Source: Candidatus Pacearchaeota archaeon (lineage in GTDB: Archaea > Nanoarchaeota > Nanoarchaeia > Pacearchaeales > GW2011-AR1). From it: a stretch of DNA of 12,915 nucleotides. Positions 6,928 to 12,405 of the stretch are shown here, piece by piece. A program made the position numbers and the translations under genes. Under the pieces are notes generated by a model that was not told the DNA's origin, ran no database searches, and saw only the letters and a list, made by a program, of their open reading frames with translations. Position 1 is the stretch's first letter. Each line of letters opens with the position of its first letter. The stretch spans positions 5,692 through 18,606 of the forward strand of contig NZER01000030.1 in the NCBI GenBank assembly GCA_002690445.1. Direction: 5' to 3'.

Positions 6928-7697
6928 TGATTCACTAAGATCAGAGGTTTTGTTTTGTTGCATGGTTTATGGTCTCCCAAAAGTTCTAGGACTTTGTTTT
7001 TTCCTTTTCCTGTCGGCCAGCATACTATTGATTGTTGTCCTCCTTTTGTTCCGTTGCATGGTACTGGGCATTTGTAGCACTGGATTTTGTTGTTAGTCAT
7101 CTGTGCTGGACAGTTGACTTCGTGTTTCCTTTTCTTTTCGTCCTTTGGTTTGATTCGGTAGGTTGACCATCCGAGTTGTCGAGCTTCGTCCTCTTCTTCT
7201 AAACTCTTGACGGAAGCCATTAGGTACGGTTTGAATTCTGGAAAGTCTCTCCATTGCTGCGTGTAACCGACAGCGAGATCGGCTTCTCTTGCAGGGTCGG
7301 TCAACTCACTTACTGGTGCACAGGCTGGATCTCCCCAAGCTCCGAAACGTATGTCTCTCCAGCATCCTATTTGGTTTTTCTCCTCCTTGGTTTCTAGTAG
7401 TGGATAGATCCCTCGATGGTAGGCTTCCCAGACCTGAGAAGTTGTGCGATGGTTGACGTATCAGCCATCTTCGCTTGATGGTCTGAGTTCTCATAAGCCA
7501 CAGACTGCACGGTCCTGGCCAAACTTGATTGCATCCAGTGGATGGATGTCTCTCAAGAGGTAGTAGACTTGTGCGAGTGGGCCTGTTTTGATATTTTGTG
7601 ATGGGTTTACGATCGAGGTTACGATCTGGACGATGGGGGTTCTTTTATCTATCTGAGAGATGCCTTCCCATGTGACGTAACCATTTGCTAATTTCAT
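6924..7697 (-). CDS. Cys-rich phage/plasmid-family protein with two in-frame UGA codons (candidate recoded gene)
   Basis: Reading the minus strand from ATG 7697 in one frame gives 257 codons, with UGA at codon 69 (7493-7491) and codon 79 (7463-7461). Both flanks match one family I recall from phages and plasmids. Before the UGAs: 'NIKTGPLAQVYYLLRDIHP', 'GQDRAVCGL'. After: 'YVNHRTTSQVWEAYHRG', 'IRFGAWGDPA', 'VGYTQQWR', 'MASVKSLEEEDEARQLGW', then 'CPAQM', 'CYKCPVPCNGT'. Relatives as I remember them read CGxC-x(9)-CYVN; here the two UGAs fall on the second and third of those Cys with identical spacing. The ATG has TAGGAGT with 9-nt spacing. The terminal stop is also UGA and overlaps the next ATG. 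It may be a selenoprotein, UGA-to-Cys recoding, or a doubly interrupted pseudogene. Frame, length and all other motifs are intact. Function of the family is unknown; the Cys set suggests metal or Fe-S binding. Confidence 0.72.
7424..7441 (-). promoter_or_regulatory. SECIS-like hairpin after the second in-frame UGA
   Basis: On the minus strand CUUCUCA pairs with UGGGAAG (seven pairs, one U-G), leaving the apical loop GGUC. The loop begins 26 nt after the UGA at 7463-7461. Bacterial SECIS elements sit inside the coding region roughly 16-37 nt after the UGA and carry a G/U in the loop; the E. coli fdhF element has GGUCU in its loop. The hairpin overlaps codons for a conserved 'SQVWE' segment, so chance is possible. 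Confidence 0.42.
7448..7469 (-). promoter_or_regulatory. Weaker hairpin after the first in-frame UGA
   Basis: GAUGG-C-UGA pairs with UCA-A-CCAUC around a UACG loop: eight pairs with one C/A mismatch, and the second UGA lies in the stem. The loop begins 30 nt after the first UGA. The loop lacks the G-U signature of known bacterial SECIS elements, and a competing stem can form between 7477-7481 and 7465-7469. Low confidence as a recoding element. Confidence 0.22.
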
Positions 7698-7726
7698 TAT
7701 ATAGTTACTCCTATGGCTAGATGGGT

Positions 7727-7763
7727 AAAGAGAGCGGGATGTTGTGGTCCCGCTCTCTTTTTT
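7727..7763. terminator. Hairpin terminator between the DUF932 gene and the recoded gene
   Basis: A perfect 13-bp stem, AAAGAGAGCGGGA (7727-7739) pairing with TCCCGCTCTCTTT (7748-7760), has an 8-nt loop. It begins 8 bases after the DUF932 stop. The run of six T is on the plus strand (7758-7763), while the minus strand has only three T after the stem. It can end leftward transcription weakly and rightward (antisense) transcription more efficiently. Confidence 0.75.
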
Positions 7764-7768
7764 GTTGG

Positions 7769-8899
7769 TTACAGTCCTGCGGTTGAACCAGCGAGACGCA
7801 TGAGATCTAGCTTGGTGTCCACGTCTTTTGACTGTGCAACCCAGGAGATTGCATTGCTCATTCGCCAGCGGTTGTTTCCTGGCGGTAGGTTGACTACGTC
7901 TGGGCTGTTGTAGGCTCCGATCACCTCTTTTGCGAGCGGTTTTCCGAGCTTCTTTCGTAGGTTCTTGAGCGCTTCTTCAGGATTGACCTGTTCTTCGTAG
8001 GCTTCCTCGACTGCTCCGAGCATTCTGTTGATGAGATTGTCTCCGAGGCTATTGGTAACTACGTCTCTGATTGCAGATGCAGTCGCCTCAGTATCAAGCT
8101 TGTAGGTTTCTTCTGAGTATGCGATGTCATCTTGCAGTCGTCTTCCCAGGTGGATTTGACGCATGCAGGTGCTGCCGATTGCATAGTTGGTGCACCAGAG
8201 CCGCAGGATGAACATCTCCAGATTGTGTGCTCCGGCCCCGTACTCGCTGTTTGACCAGTTCATTCCAATTGCCATGACTTCGTTTGGAACTGGTTCATAA
8301 ACTGTGGGCATGATTGCCTTGACTGCGACCTTGACATCAGTCGCGTATGCCTCAATTGGCACCGCACCTGCTTCTTGTGCTGCTCCCACGAATGTTTCGA
8401 GCAGGGGTCGTGAGTCGAGCCTTCTGTAGCGGTCGCTCAAGAATCCTCTGAGTTGATTGTTGTGGTGCCTCATCAGGTAGTTGTTATCTGTGTGGCTGTA
8501 CAGATTGGTGAGGTTTTCTGCGAGCCAGTTTGGACCCCAATGAGGATCATCATGGTTGGTTTGGTCCATGAGGTGGTTGGCGAATACTCTCGGGATTTGA
8601 ACTCTCTCGCATAGTTGGTTGAGTGCGTGAGGATGAATGTCCATTGGTTCGATGAGTGTTCTGCCTTCTCGCGTTGCATGAACCTTAATGGCATCATTTT
8701 CGGTGTTGGTGAATCTGAGTCGATCACCTTTGACGATGGTGTCGCTTGGTGCTTCGTTATAGATGCGCTTGATGACTGCTTCTGCGTGGTCTTTTCCTTG
8801 GTGAACGAGTGTTCCGAGATGCTTCCGAGCGTGGTCGGCAGCGTCACCGATGGCTTCTTCGTATGTCTTATTTCCGTAATGCAAGTGTGGGGTATTCAA
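7769..8899 (-). CDS. DUF932 phage/plasmid-like protein
   Basis: A 376-residue protein. 'NDAIKVHATREGRTLIEPMDIHPHALNQLCERVQIPRVFANHLM' (about 67-110), 'LRGFLSDRYRRLDSRPLLETFV' (about 149-170), 'NSEYGAGAHNLEMFILRLWCTNYAIG' (about 216-241) and 'HLGRR' follow the DUF932 order, where a 'GFLSDRYRRLD' strand and a Cys/Asn-rich helix are typical. The family is widespread in phages and plasmids, often beside recombination and replication genes; its function is not established. No ATG lies near the N-terminus. I take TTG at 8899 because AGGAG lies 7 nt before it and the protein would otherwise lose about 80 residues including conserved sequence. It is the last gene of the first leftward block and is followed immediately by a hairpin. 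Confidence 0.8.
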   Translation of the reverse strand: MNTPHLHYGNKTYEEAIGDAADHARKHLGTLVHQGKDHAEAVIKRIYNEAPSDTIVKGDRLRFTNTENDAIKVHATREGRTLIEPMDIHPHALNQLCERVQIPRVFANHLMDQTNHDDPHWGPNWLAENLTNLYSHTDNNYLMRHHNNQLRGFLSDRYRRLDSRPLLETFVGAAQEAGAVPIEAYATDVKVAVKAIMPTVYEPVPNEVMAIGMNWSNSEYGAGAHNLEMFILRLWCTNYAIGSTCMRQIHLGRRLQDDIAYSEETYKLDTEATASAIRDVVTNSLGDNLINRMLGAVEEAYEEQVNPEEALKNLRKKLGKPLAKEVIGAYNSPDVVNLPPGNNRWRMSNAISWVAQSKDVDTKLDLMRLAGSTAGL

Positions 8900-8944
8900 C
8901 TTTCTCTCCTATGTAGTTTGGTTTGAACGGTAGTATTAGTTGCC

Positions 8945-9295
8945 TTACTGATCGTCTTGCTTGGCTGCTCTTGGCAGGAACTGTACTTTCTGAGCGATGA
9001 TTCTTACTCGGCTTCGGTTTTGGTCGTCATCGTTCTTCCATCGTTCTTGCTTTAGTTTGCCCTCCACATGAACGAGCCGTCCTTTTTCCAGGTATTTGTG
9101 ACAGGCTATTCCAGTTTTGTCCCATGCAGTAACGTCTAAGAAGCTGACTTCTTCGACCTTTTTTCCTTGTTTGTTCGTATAGACTTCGTTGACTGCGATT
9201 CCGAATTCACAGACCTTTGTTCCGTCTTTGATCTCTTTGAGTTCGGGGTCTCGGGTCAGGTTGCCGATGTGAAATGTCTTGTTTACGGAAGCCAT
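8945..9295 (-). CDS. ssb: Single-stranded DNA-binding protein (short, no acidic tip)
   Basis: A 116-residue OB-fold protein. 'NKTFHIGNLTRDPELKEIKDGTKVCEFGIAVNEVY' (5-39) is the standard SSB N-terminus with the G-N-L-T-x-D-P-E motif. 'VSFLDVTAWDKTGIACHKYLEKGRLVHVEGKLKQERWKNDDD' (49-90) carries the conserved Trp and the Leu-x-Lys-Gly-x-x-Val-x-Val-Glu-Gly block, and 'RIIAQKVQFL' closes the fold. The protein ends at 'AAKQDDQ', so the long disordered tail and the Asp-Asp-Asp-x-Pro-Phe tip that recruits partners in bacterial SSBs are missing. The start ATG shares a base with the upstream TAA (TAATG), with AAAGGAG 7 nt before. It would protect ssDNA during phage replication. A second SSB lies at the right edge. 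Confidence 0.92.
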   Translation of the reverse strand: MASVNKTFHIGNLTRDPELKEIKDGTKVCEFGIAVNEVYTNKQGKKVEEVSFLDVTAWDKTGIACHKYLEKGRLVHVEGKLKQERWKNDDDQNRSRVRIIAQKVQFLPRAAKQDDQ

Positions 9296-9489
9296 TAGTT
9301 ATCTCCTTTGGTTACGATCCATCCTTCGGGAAGAACGTGCTTGTGTTGTTGTGGTTGTTTGTTCTTGTTTCGTTTCGCGCCGTGGCATGTGTTGCACAGC
9401 CGCTCGTCCAGCCTTGGGTTCGCGTCTTTTTTGAACGGAACCGGCAGGCCGCAATCAGGGCAAGGTAATCTCTCAGTCTCCTCCTCCAT
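9295..9489 (-). CDS. Small double-CxxC zinc-finger protein
   Basis: A 64-residue protein with 'CPDCGLPVPFKKDANPRLDERLCNTCHGAKRNK': Cys pairs at 10-13 and 32-35, separated by 18 residues, and His36 adjacent. This is a zinc-ribbon or treble-clef pattern. 'CNTCHGAKRNK' resembles the C-terminal Cys knuckle of small HNH-like or primase-type zinc fingers, but no second conserved His/Asn is present for nuclease activity. The rest is basic and Gln/His-rich ('QPQQHKHVLPEGWIV'). The start ATG has GAGGAGG 6 nt upstream, and its stop overlaps the SSB start. A nucleic-acid-binding partner of SSB is plausible from context only. Confidence 0.75.
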   Translation of the reverse strand: MEEETERLPCPDCGLPVPFKKDANPRLDERLCNTCHGAKRNKNKQPQQHKHVLPEGWIVTKGDN

Positions 9490-9490
9490 A

Positions 9491-9523
9491 TCAGTCCTCC
9501 TCGACTGTGACTTGGTTGGTCAT
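9491..9523 (-). CDS. Possible 10-codon leader ORF
   Basis: ATG at 9523 begins a 10-residue reading frame (MTNQVTVEED) ending TGA one base before the ATG of the zinc-finger gene. AAAGGTG lies 6 nt upstream of its ATG, and the ribosome site of the next gene lies within its last codons. It could couple or tune translation of the zinc-finger/SSB pair. It is short enough to arise by chance. Confidence 0.25.
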   Translation of the reverse strand: MTNQVTVEED

Positions 9524-9533
9524 GTTATCACCT

Positions 9534-10067
9534 TTAGTCTCGACTTTTTATGGTTTTCTTTTTCGCAATTACGAGTACTCCGTTGTGTCTCAGAACGAGT
9601 TTGTGGAATTTCTTGTTTAGCGGGTGATCATCCAGGAAGCTAATGAATTGGGCGTTTGATTCTAATGTCCTCCTTGGGCTTGAGGGGTAATTGAATATGA
9701 GATGCTCATGAGAGAGATGAGCTATTTGTGTTAGTACTTGCGACATGTGTGTCACGCTTGGTTGTATGTTTAATACATTGGATGCAGTGACAACGTCGTA
9801 TGTGGCGCATAGAGTGGCGGAAGGAAAGTCGATATCGTATCCATAGTTGTCCATGAGGTTGCGTTTTCTTAGTCTCTTGAGCATGGATCGATGATTTCCA
9901 CATCCGTAATCTAAGACACAGTAGCCAGATTCTGGGGTGTCATCGGCAAGAATGTAGTTGAGAGCGCTTTCTACTGGCCCGAAGAGCCACTTTCTTTCTG
10001 ATTTTGCGAGTTCCTCCTTCTCTTGATCGGTGTATTGAATTGGTTTTTCTGGATCGAACTCTATCAT
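9534..10067 (-). CDS. Class I SAM-dependent methyltransferase-like protein
   Basis: A 177-residue protein. Motif I is clear: 'VLDYGCGNHRSML' at 51-63, with hydrophobic strand, Asp and Gly-x-Gly-like turn that bind S-adenosylmethionine. 'YGYDID' (75-80) provides the acidic end of strand 2, and 'YDVVTASNVLNI' (90-101) is the strand-4 region usually holding catalytic or substrate contacts. The later strands follow ('EHLIFNYP', 'KLVLRHNGVLVIA'). It is shorter than typical DNA methyltransferases and has no visible target-recognition domain. The NPPY/DPPY motif of N6-adenine or N4-cytosine enzymes is absent. The start ATG has AAGGAGG 4 nt upstream. The substrate cannot be told; nucleic acid, nucleotide or small molecule are all possible. 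Confidence 0.72.
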   Translation of the reverse strand: MIEFDPEKPIQYTDQEKEELAKSERKWLFGPVESALNYILADDTPESGYCVLDYGCGNHRSMLKRLRKRNLMDNYGYDIDFPSATLCATYDVVTASNVLNIQPSVTHMSQVLTQIAHLSHEHLIFNYPSSPRRTLESNAQFISFLDDHPLNKKFHKLVLRHNGVLVIAKKKTIKSRD

Positions 10068-10076
10068 TACCCCTCC

Positions 10077-10301
10077 TTACTTGGGTACAAACTTGTAGTA
10101 GTAGCGTGGTCTGTGTTGGAACTCTATTGTTCCTTCAACTCCTTCCTTGGATTTGACAGTTACGAATGGTGCCATGAAGGATATGACAGTGAAGTCTTCG
10201 GTGAATTCCTCTGTATCCCAGACTTCGCCATGAGTTTCCTTTAGCTGCTCTCGGTTTTGGGGTTCGTTTAGATCGTAGTTTCTGATTTTGATTCCAGTCA
10301 T
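10077..10301 (-). CDS. Small conserved-looking phage protein, unknown
   Basis: ATG at 10301 overlaps the TGA of the preceding gene (ATGA) and has AGGATGG 7-9 nt upstream, giving 74 residues. The frame is open upstream to 10397 but that part reads as an Arg/Tyr-rich shadow of the neighbour. The sequence 'HGEVWDTEEFTEDFTVISFMAPFVTVKSKEGVEGTIEFQHRPRYYYKFVPK' matches a short phage pattern I recall: Asp-Thr-x-Glu-Leu, a Phe-x-Val strand, Ala-Pro-Phe-Val-x-Val, Gly-x-Ile/Leu-Glu-Phe, Pro-Arg-Tyr/Phe-Tyr-Phe. That family has no assigned function. It is beta-rich and soluble, with no metal or catalytic motif. Confidence 0.72.
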   Translation of the reverse strand: MTGIKIRNYDLNEPQNREQLKETHGEVWDTEEFTEDFTVISFMAPFVTVKSKEGVEGTIEFQHRPRYYYKFVPK

Positions 10302-10564
10302 TTCACTATCCATCCTATTGATTTGAGTTTTTCTTGAAGTATGCAGAACAGCCCTCCTCGTCCTCCGGTATGTGCGATATGTCCGCATTTTTCGCATTTT
10401 GCTCCTGGAGAATAGTCGTTCAGGATGGCAATCATTTCTGAGATTCGGAGGGTCTCTACATATGCGTCTCCTTTCTTTCTGTTAGCGCGTTGATTCACGT
10501 TGTGACCTGCTCCCGGTGGCCAATACGCCTCCTTTACTTTCTCTATTAGTTTCTTTGTATTCAT
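10298..10564 (-). CDS. Small protein with C-terminal zinc-binding-like motif
   Basis: An 88-residue protein starting at ATG 10564, which overlaps the upstream TGA (ATGA), with AAAGGAGG 6 nt before it. The N-terminus is basic and helical ('MNTKKLIEKVKEAYWPPGAG'). 'CEKCGHIAHTGGRGGLFC' at about 58-75 has two Cys, His residues and a third Cys, which could bind a metal with a Cys-Cys-His-Cys set. The order C-x2-C-x3-H-x2-H-x7-C is not a family I can name. It ends by overlapping the next gene. Function unknown; nucleic-acid binding is a guess from charge and the motif. Confidence 0.7.
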   Translation of the reverse strand: MNTKKLIEKVKEAYWPPGAGHNVNQRANRKKGDAYVETLRISEMIAILNDYSPGAKCEKCGHIAHTGGRGGLFCILQEKLKSIGWIVK

Positions 10565-10920
10565 TCTTTTCCTCCTTTCATTTGGCCACATTCTTTGCAG
10601 CATTTGATGTCGATTTTTCGTTGGATTAGATCGCTTATGTCTTTATATGGTTGGATGTCAAAGTTGTTTTCGTTATCAGCGAACAGATTGATTTCAAACC
10701 AGTGTGGGGTGTTGCTGTAGTGTTCGTTGTATCCAATGCACAGTGTTTTTGTGAATGTAACTCCACCTTCTTCGGTTCCGTAAAGCAGGGTGTCGGTTTC
10801 TTTTAATAAGAGGTGCGTGACTCCATGAAGGGTTGCTTCGATCTCTTTATTGTTGGCGTTATATCTGAGCTTTGTGCCTCGTCCGATGTCCATGTTGAAT
10901 CTGTTGTCTTCTTTACTCAT
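10561..10920 (-). CDS. Unknown beta-rich protein with C-terminal Cys cluster
   Basis: A 119-residue protein starting with ATG, with AAAGGG 7 nt upstream. Alternating short strands ('TKLRYNANNKEIEATLHGVTHLLLKETDTLLYGTEEGGVTFTKTLCIGY') suggest a beta fold. The end of the protein is 'IDIKCCKECGQMKGGKE': a Cys-Cys-x-x-Cys cluster close to the C-terminus that could form half of a zinc knuckle. Its stop overlaps the next start. I do not recognise it. The last codons also hold the ribosome site of the next gene, which constrains the tail sequence. Confidence 0.7.
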   Translation of the reverse strand: MSKEDNRFNMDIGRGTKLRYNANNKEIEATLHGVTHLLLKETDTLLYGTEEGGVTFTKTLCIGYNEHYSNTPHWFEINLFADNENNFDIQPYKDISDLIQRKIDIKCCKECGQMKGGKE

Positions 10921-10932
10921 TTGAATGCCCTT

Positions 10933-11154
10933 TTATCTTTTGAATATGTCGTAGTTTATGACTTCGCTATCTTGTTCTCCGGCGTATAGGAGTTCTTCCC
11001 ATTCGGCTGGAGTGAGCTTTGGATACAGGGTTTGCAGAAACTCTAGTTGGCCGTGGTAGTTGAGTCCTATCCTTTCAAGTCGTTCGCTTACTACGATAGC
11101 AGCGTGTGGGTTTTTGTATTCGATAGCTTGTTCGATTAGAGGTATCTTTTTCAC
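10933..11154 (-). CDS. Small helical protein, unknown
   Basis: A 73-residue protein. The GTG start at 11154 overlaps the upstream TGA (GTGA), with AAAGGGCAT upstream. That AAAGGGCATTNA ribosome-site context is repeated almost exactly before the next gene. The sequence is helical: 'IPLIEQAIEYKNPHAAIVVSERLERIGLNYHGQLEFLQTLYPKLTPAEWEELLYAGEQ'. There are no Cys and no motif. It ends 'NYDIFKR'. Soluble; function unknown. Confidence 0.68.
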   Translation of the reverse strand: MKKIPLIEQAIEYKNPHAAIVVSERLERIGLNYHGQLEFLQTLYPKLTPAEWEELLYAGEQDSEVINYDIFKR

Positions 11155-11609
11155 TCAAATGCCCTTTCTGCTTTCTTGATCCAGGTAGTCCAGGTTTTGA
11201 CTAACTCTGTCGTTGCTGTTTCGTTATGAATTACTTCGTTCATGCTGGCGCAATCCATTTGGAGTTCGTTAGCCATGTGGGTGTATTTTTCTTTGACGTA
11301 GGCTAGCTCGCTTTTGTCCCATCTTATGTGTACTGGGGACTTGCTGGCTTCCATTATCCATTCCAGTGTCTGCTCCACTTCAAACATCAGAGTTTTGGTT
11401 TGTTCTAACACCTCCTTTGTGCTGAGTTTGATTTCTTTGCGATCTTTCCAGATCTTTGGGGCTTCGGTTTTCTTGGTCCAGAATCCATCTGCTATTCTTC
11501 CAGCAGTGGAGTTGATGTTTGCGATCTCTTCCCTTCGTCTTGCTAGCATTTTGTGCCACATGTTGTTAGCGACTTTGTAGTTCCAGTTGGATTCGTATGT
11601 GATGGTCAT
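11151..11609 (-). CDS. Unknown helical protein
   Basis: A 152-residue protein beginning at ATG 11609, which overlaps the TGA of the SLOG-type gene (ATGA), with AGGAG 8-10 nt upstream. It is Trp- and Lys/Glu-rich, mostly helical, and contains long amphipathic stretches ('KEVLEQTKTLMFEVEQTLEWIMEAS' at about 68-92, 'LAYVKEKYTHMANELQM' at about 102-118) that may form a coiled coil or helical bundle. No catalytic or metal motif. Its stop is joined to the next gene by a GTGA overlap. Function unknown. Confidence 0.7.
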   Translation of the reverse strand: MTITYESNWNYKVANNMWHKMLARRREEIANINSTAGRIADGFWTKKTEAPKIWKDRKEIKLSTKEVLEQTKTLMFEVEQTLEWIMEASKSPVHIRWDKSELAYVKEKYTHMANELQMDCASMNEVIHNETATTELVKTWTTWIKKAERAFE

Positions 11610-12052
11610 GATGTGATCTCCTGTGAGTATTCTGGAAGAATCCAGCCAGCATCGAATACGGGCACGTTGGCTTCGGCTGCGAGTTCACGCATCATTTTGG
11701 TGCCTACTCCACCTGGGAATGCCATCACTTGGTCGGGCTTACCTTCCCTGAGCATTTGCTGATTGCGGATGTATCCTGCCCTTCTTCCGTACAGTCTCCA
11801 GTTAGCAGGGTAAACTTTGACATCGATTCCACGGCTTTCTGCCCACTGTCCACCTAACCTGTCGGCACCCTTTGCGTCACCGTGGATGATGAGTCCTATT
11901 GGAGTTTGCATGTGGAGACAGTCGAGCCACTCATATACATTGGTTTGATCATGGAAGTTGCGGCCTCCACATACCAGAACCTTTCTGTGAGCAGTTGTGT
12001 ACTCGGTTTCACTCGTCCCCTTTGAGTCATTGATCTGATTGCTCTCACTCAT
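11606..12052 (-). CDS. DUF2493 / SLOG-family nucleotide-binding-like protein
   Basis: A 148-residue protein. The start is ATG at 12052 because AGGAGG lies 7 nt upstream; a TTG two codons earlier sits only one base from that site. The Rossmann-like core is clear: 'KVLVCGGRNF' (24-33), 'GLIIHGDAKGADRLGGQWAESRGI' (53-76), 'NWRLYGRRAGYIRNQQML' (84-101) with conserved Arg/Asn, and 'VMAFPGGVGTKMM' (109-121). This is the DUF2493/YspA-like branch of the SLOG superfamily, whose members are thought to bind nucleotides or nucleotide-derived ligands. The first 20 residues are a polar, likely disordered extension. It is the first gene of the leftward block, after a structured leader, and is coupled to the next gene. 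Ligand and role are unknown. Confidence 0.85.
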   Translation of the reverse strand: MSESNQINDSKGTSETEYTTAHRKVLVCGGRNFHDQTNVYEWLDCLHMQTPIGLIIHGDAKGADRLGGQWAESRGIDVKVYPANWRLYGRRAGYIRNQQMLREGKPDQVMAFPGGVGTKMMRELAAEANVPVFDAGWILPEYSQEITS

Positions 12053-12090
12053 TGCCAATCCTCCTAACTAGACTAAGTAACGAACTTCAT

Positions 12091-12143
12091 GGCCCGACCA
12101 AACGAACCAATCACTACGTCCGTTGGTACGTTTGCGTCGGGCC
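12091..12143 (-). promoter_or_regulatory. Long leader hairpin
   Basis: GGCCCGAC, CAAACG and ACCAA on one side pair with TTGGT, CGTTTG and GTCGGGCC on the other: 19 pairs with one A/A mismatch and one bulged C around a 12-nt loop. It ends 39 bases before the SLOG gene start. There is no T-tract on either side, so it is not an intrinsic terminator. It may shield or process the 5' leader or serve as a protein-binding site. Confidence 0.65.
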
Positions 12144-12287
12144 TTTAGAAGATCGATATTTTTGTCGTTGTTCTCGTCTTATTTGTTGGCTACTAATCGC
12201 TTCCGGTTGTTGCTGATCCTGGACATGGTCCTGTGTCTGAGCGGGCGTTGGGAGTGGCAGCGTTGTTGATAGGCTAGGTGCGGTTGT

Positions 12288-12330
12288 GATCTTCGCTCTT
12301 CATAGTGCTAAAACGATCTTCGCTCTTCAT
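12288..12330 (-). repeat. Tandem 16-bp direct repeat in an 18-codon frame
   Basis: GATCTTCGCTCTTCAT (plus strand) occurs at 12288-12303 and 12315-12330, a 27-bp period. On the minus strand the repeat begins with ATG and 27 is nine codons, so the frame from 12330 to 12274 reads MKSEDRFSTMKSEDHNRT. No good ribosome site precedes either ATG. It may be a duplicated operator rather than a peptide. Confidence 0.55.
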
Positions 12331-12353
12331 CCTAAGTAGTAATCAGCGAGGTT

Positions 12354-12362
12354 TTTATATCA
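12354..12362 (-). promoter_or_regulatory. Candidate extended -10 promoter for the leftward block
   Basis: The minus strand reads TGATATAAA, a TGn-extended -10 element with TATAAA. No good -35 hexamer is at the standard distance. It lies 44 bases after the SSB terminator and upstream of the leader, where a promoter is needed. Supported by position and one motif only. Confidence 0.4.
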
Positions 12363-12405
12363 GTCCTTTAGGTCTTCTGCCGTGGTTCACGGGAAACGTT
12401 GACAT

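Larger units (their letters stand above)
12053..12405 (-). other. Gene-free leader/promoter region
   Basis: About 350 bases lie between the SLOG gene and the SSB terminator with no convincing gene. It holds a candidate promoter, a 16-bp direct repeat inside an 18-codon frame, a third copy of the GCTTCCGGTTG element (12199-12209), a 15-codon frame from ATG 12227 with a poorly spaced AGGA, and a long hairpin. It is the likely control region of the leftward block; an origin is also possible but no AT-rich unwinding element with iterons is clear. Confidence 0.6.

Noticed and set aside
7306..7494. A 62-residue minus-strand frame (MRTQTIKRRW...) between the two halves of the UGA-interrupted gene
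   Set aside because: It is the shifted frame of the recoded gene. It has no recognisable motif, while the other frame carries family motifs across both UGAs.
6924..7697. UGA read as Trp (mycoplasma-type code)
   Set aside because: UGA is used as stop by many genes here, including in overlap signals, and Trp is coded by UGG throughout; the positions match Cys, not Trp.
6924..7697. Ordinary pseudogene with two nonsense mutations
   Set aside because: Not excluded, but less likely: the frame is otherwise intact, the start and coupled stop are in place, and both stops fall on Cys positions.
7696..7701. TATAAT on the minus strand as a -10 promoter
   Set aside because: It overlaps the start codon of the recoded gene, so it could not produce that gene's message with its ribosome site.
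12399..12404. TTGACA on the plus strand as a -35 promoter box
   Set aside because: No -10 hexamer follows at 16-18 nt; the next bases form the terminator stem, and no plus-strand gene is downstream.
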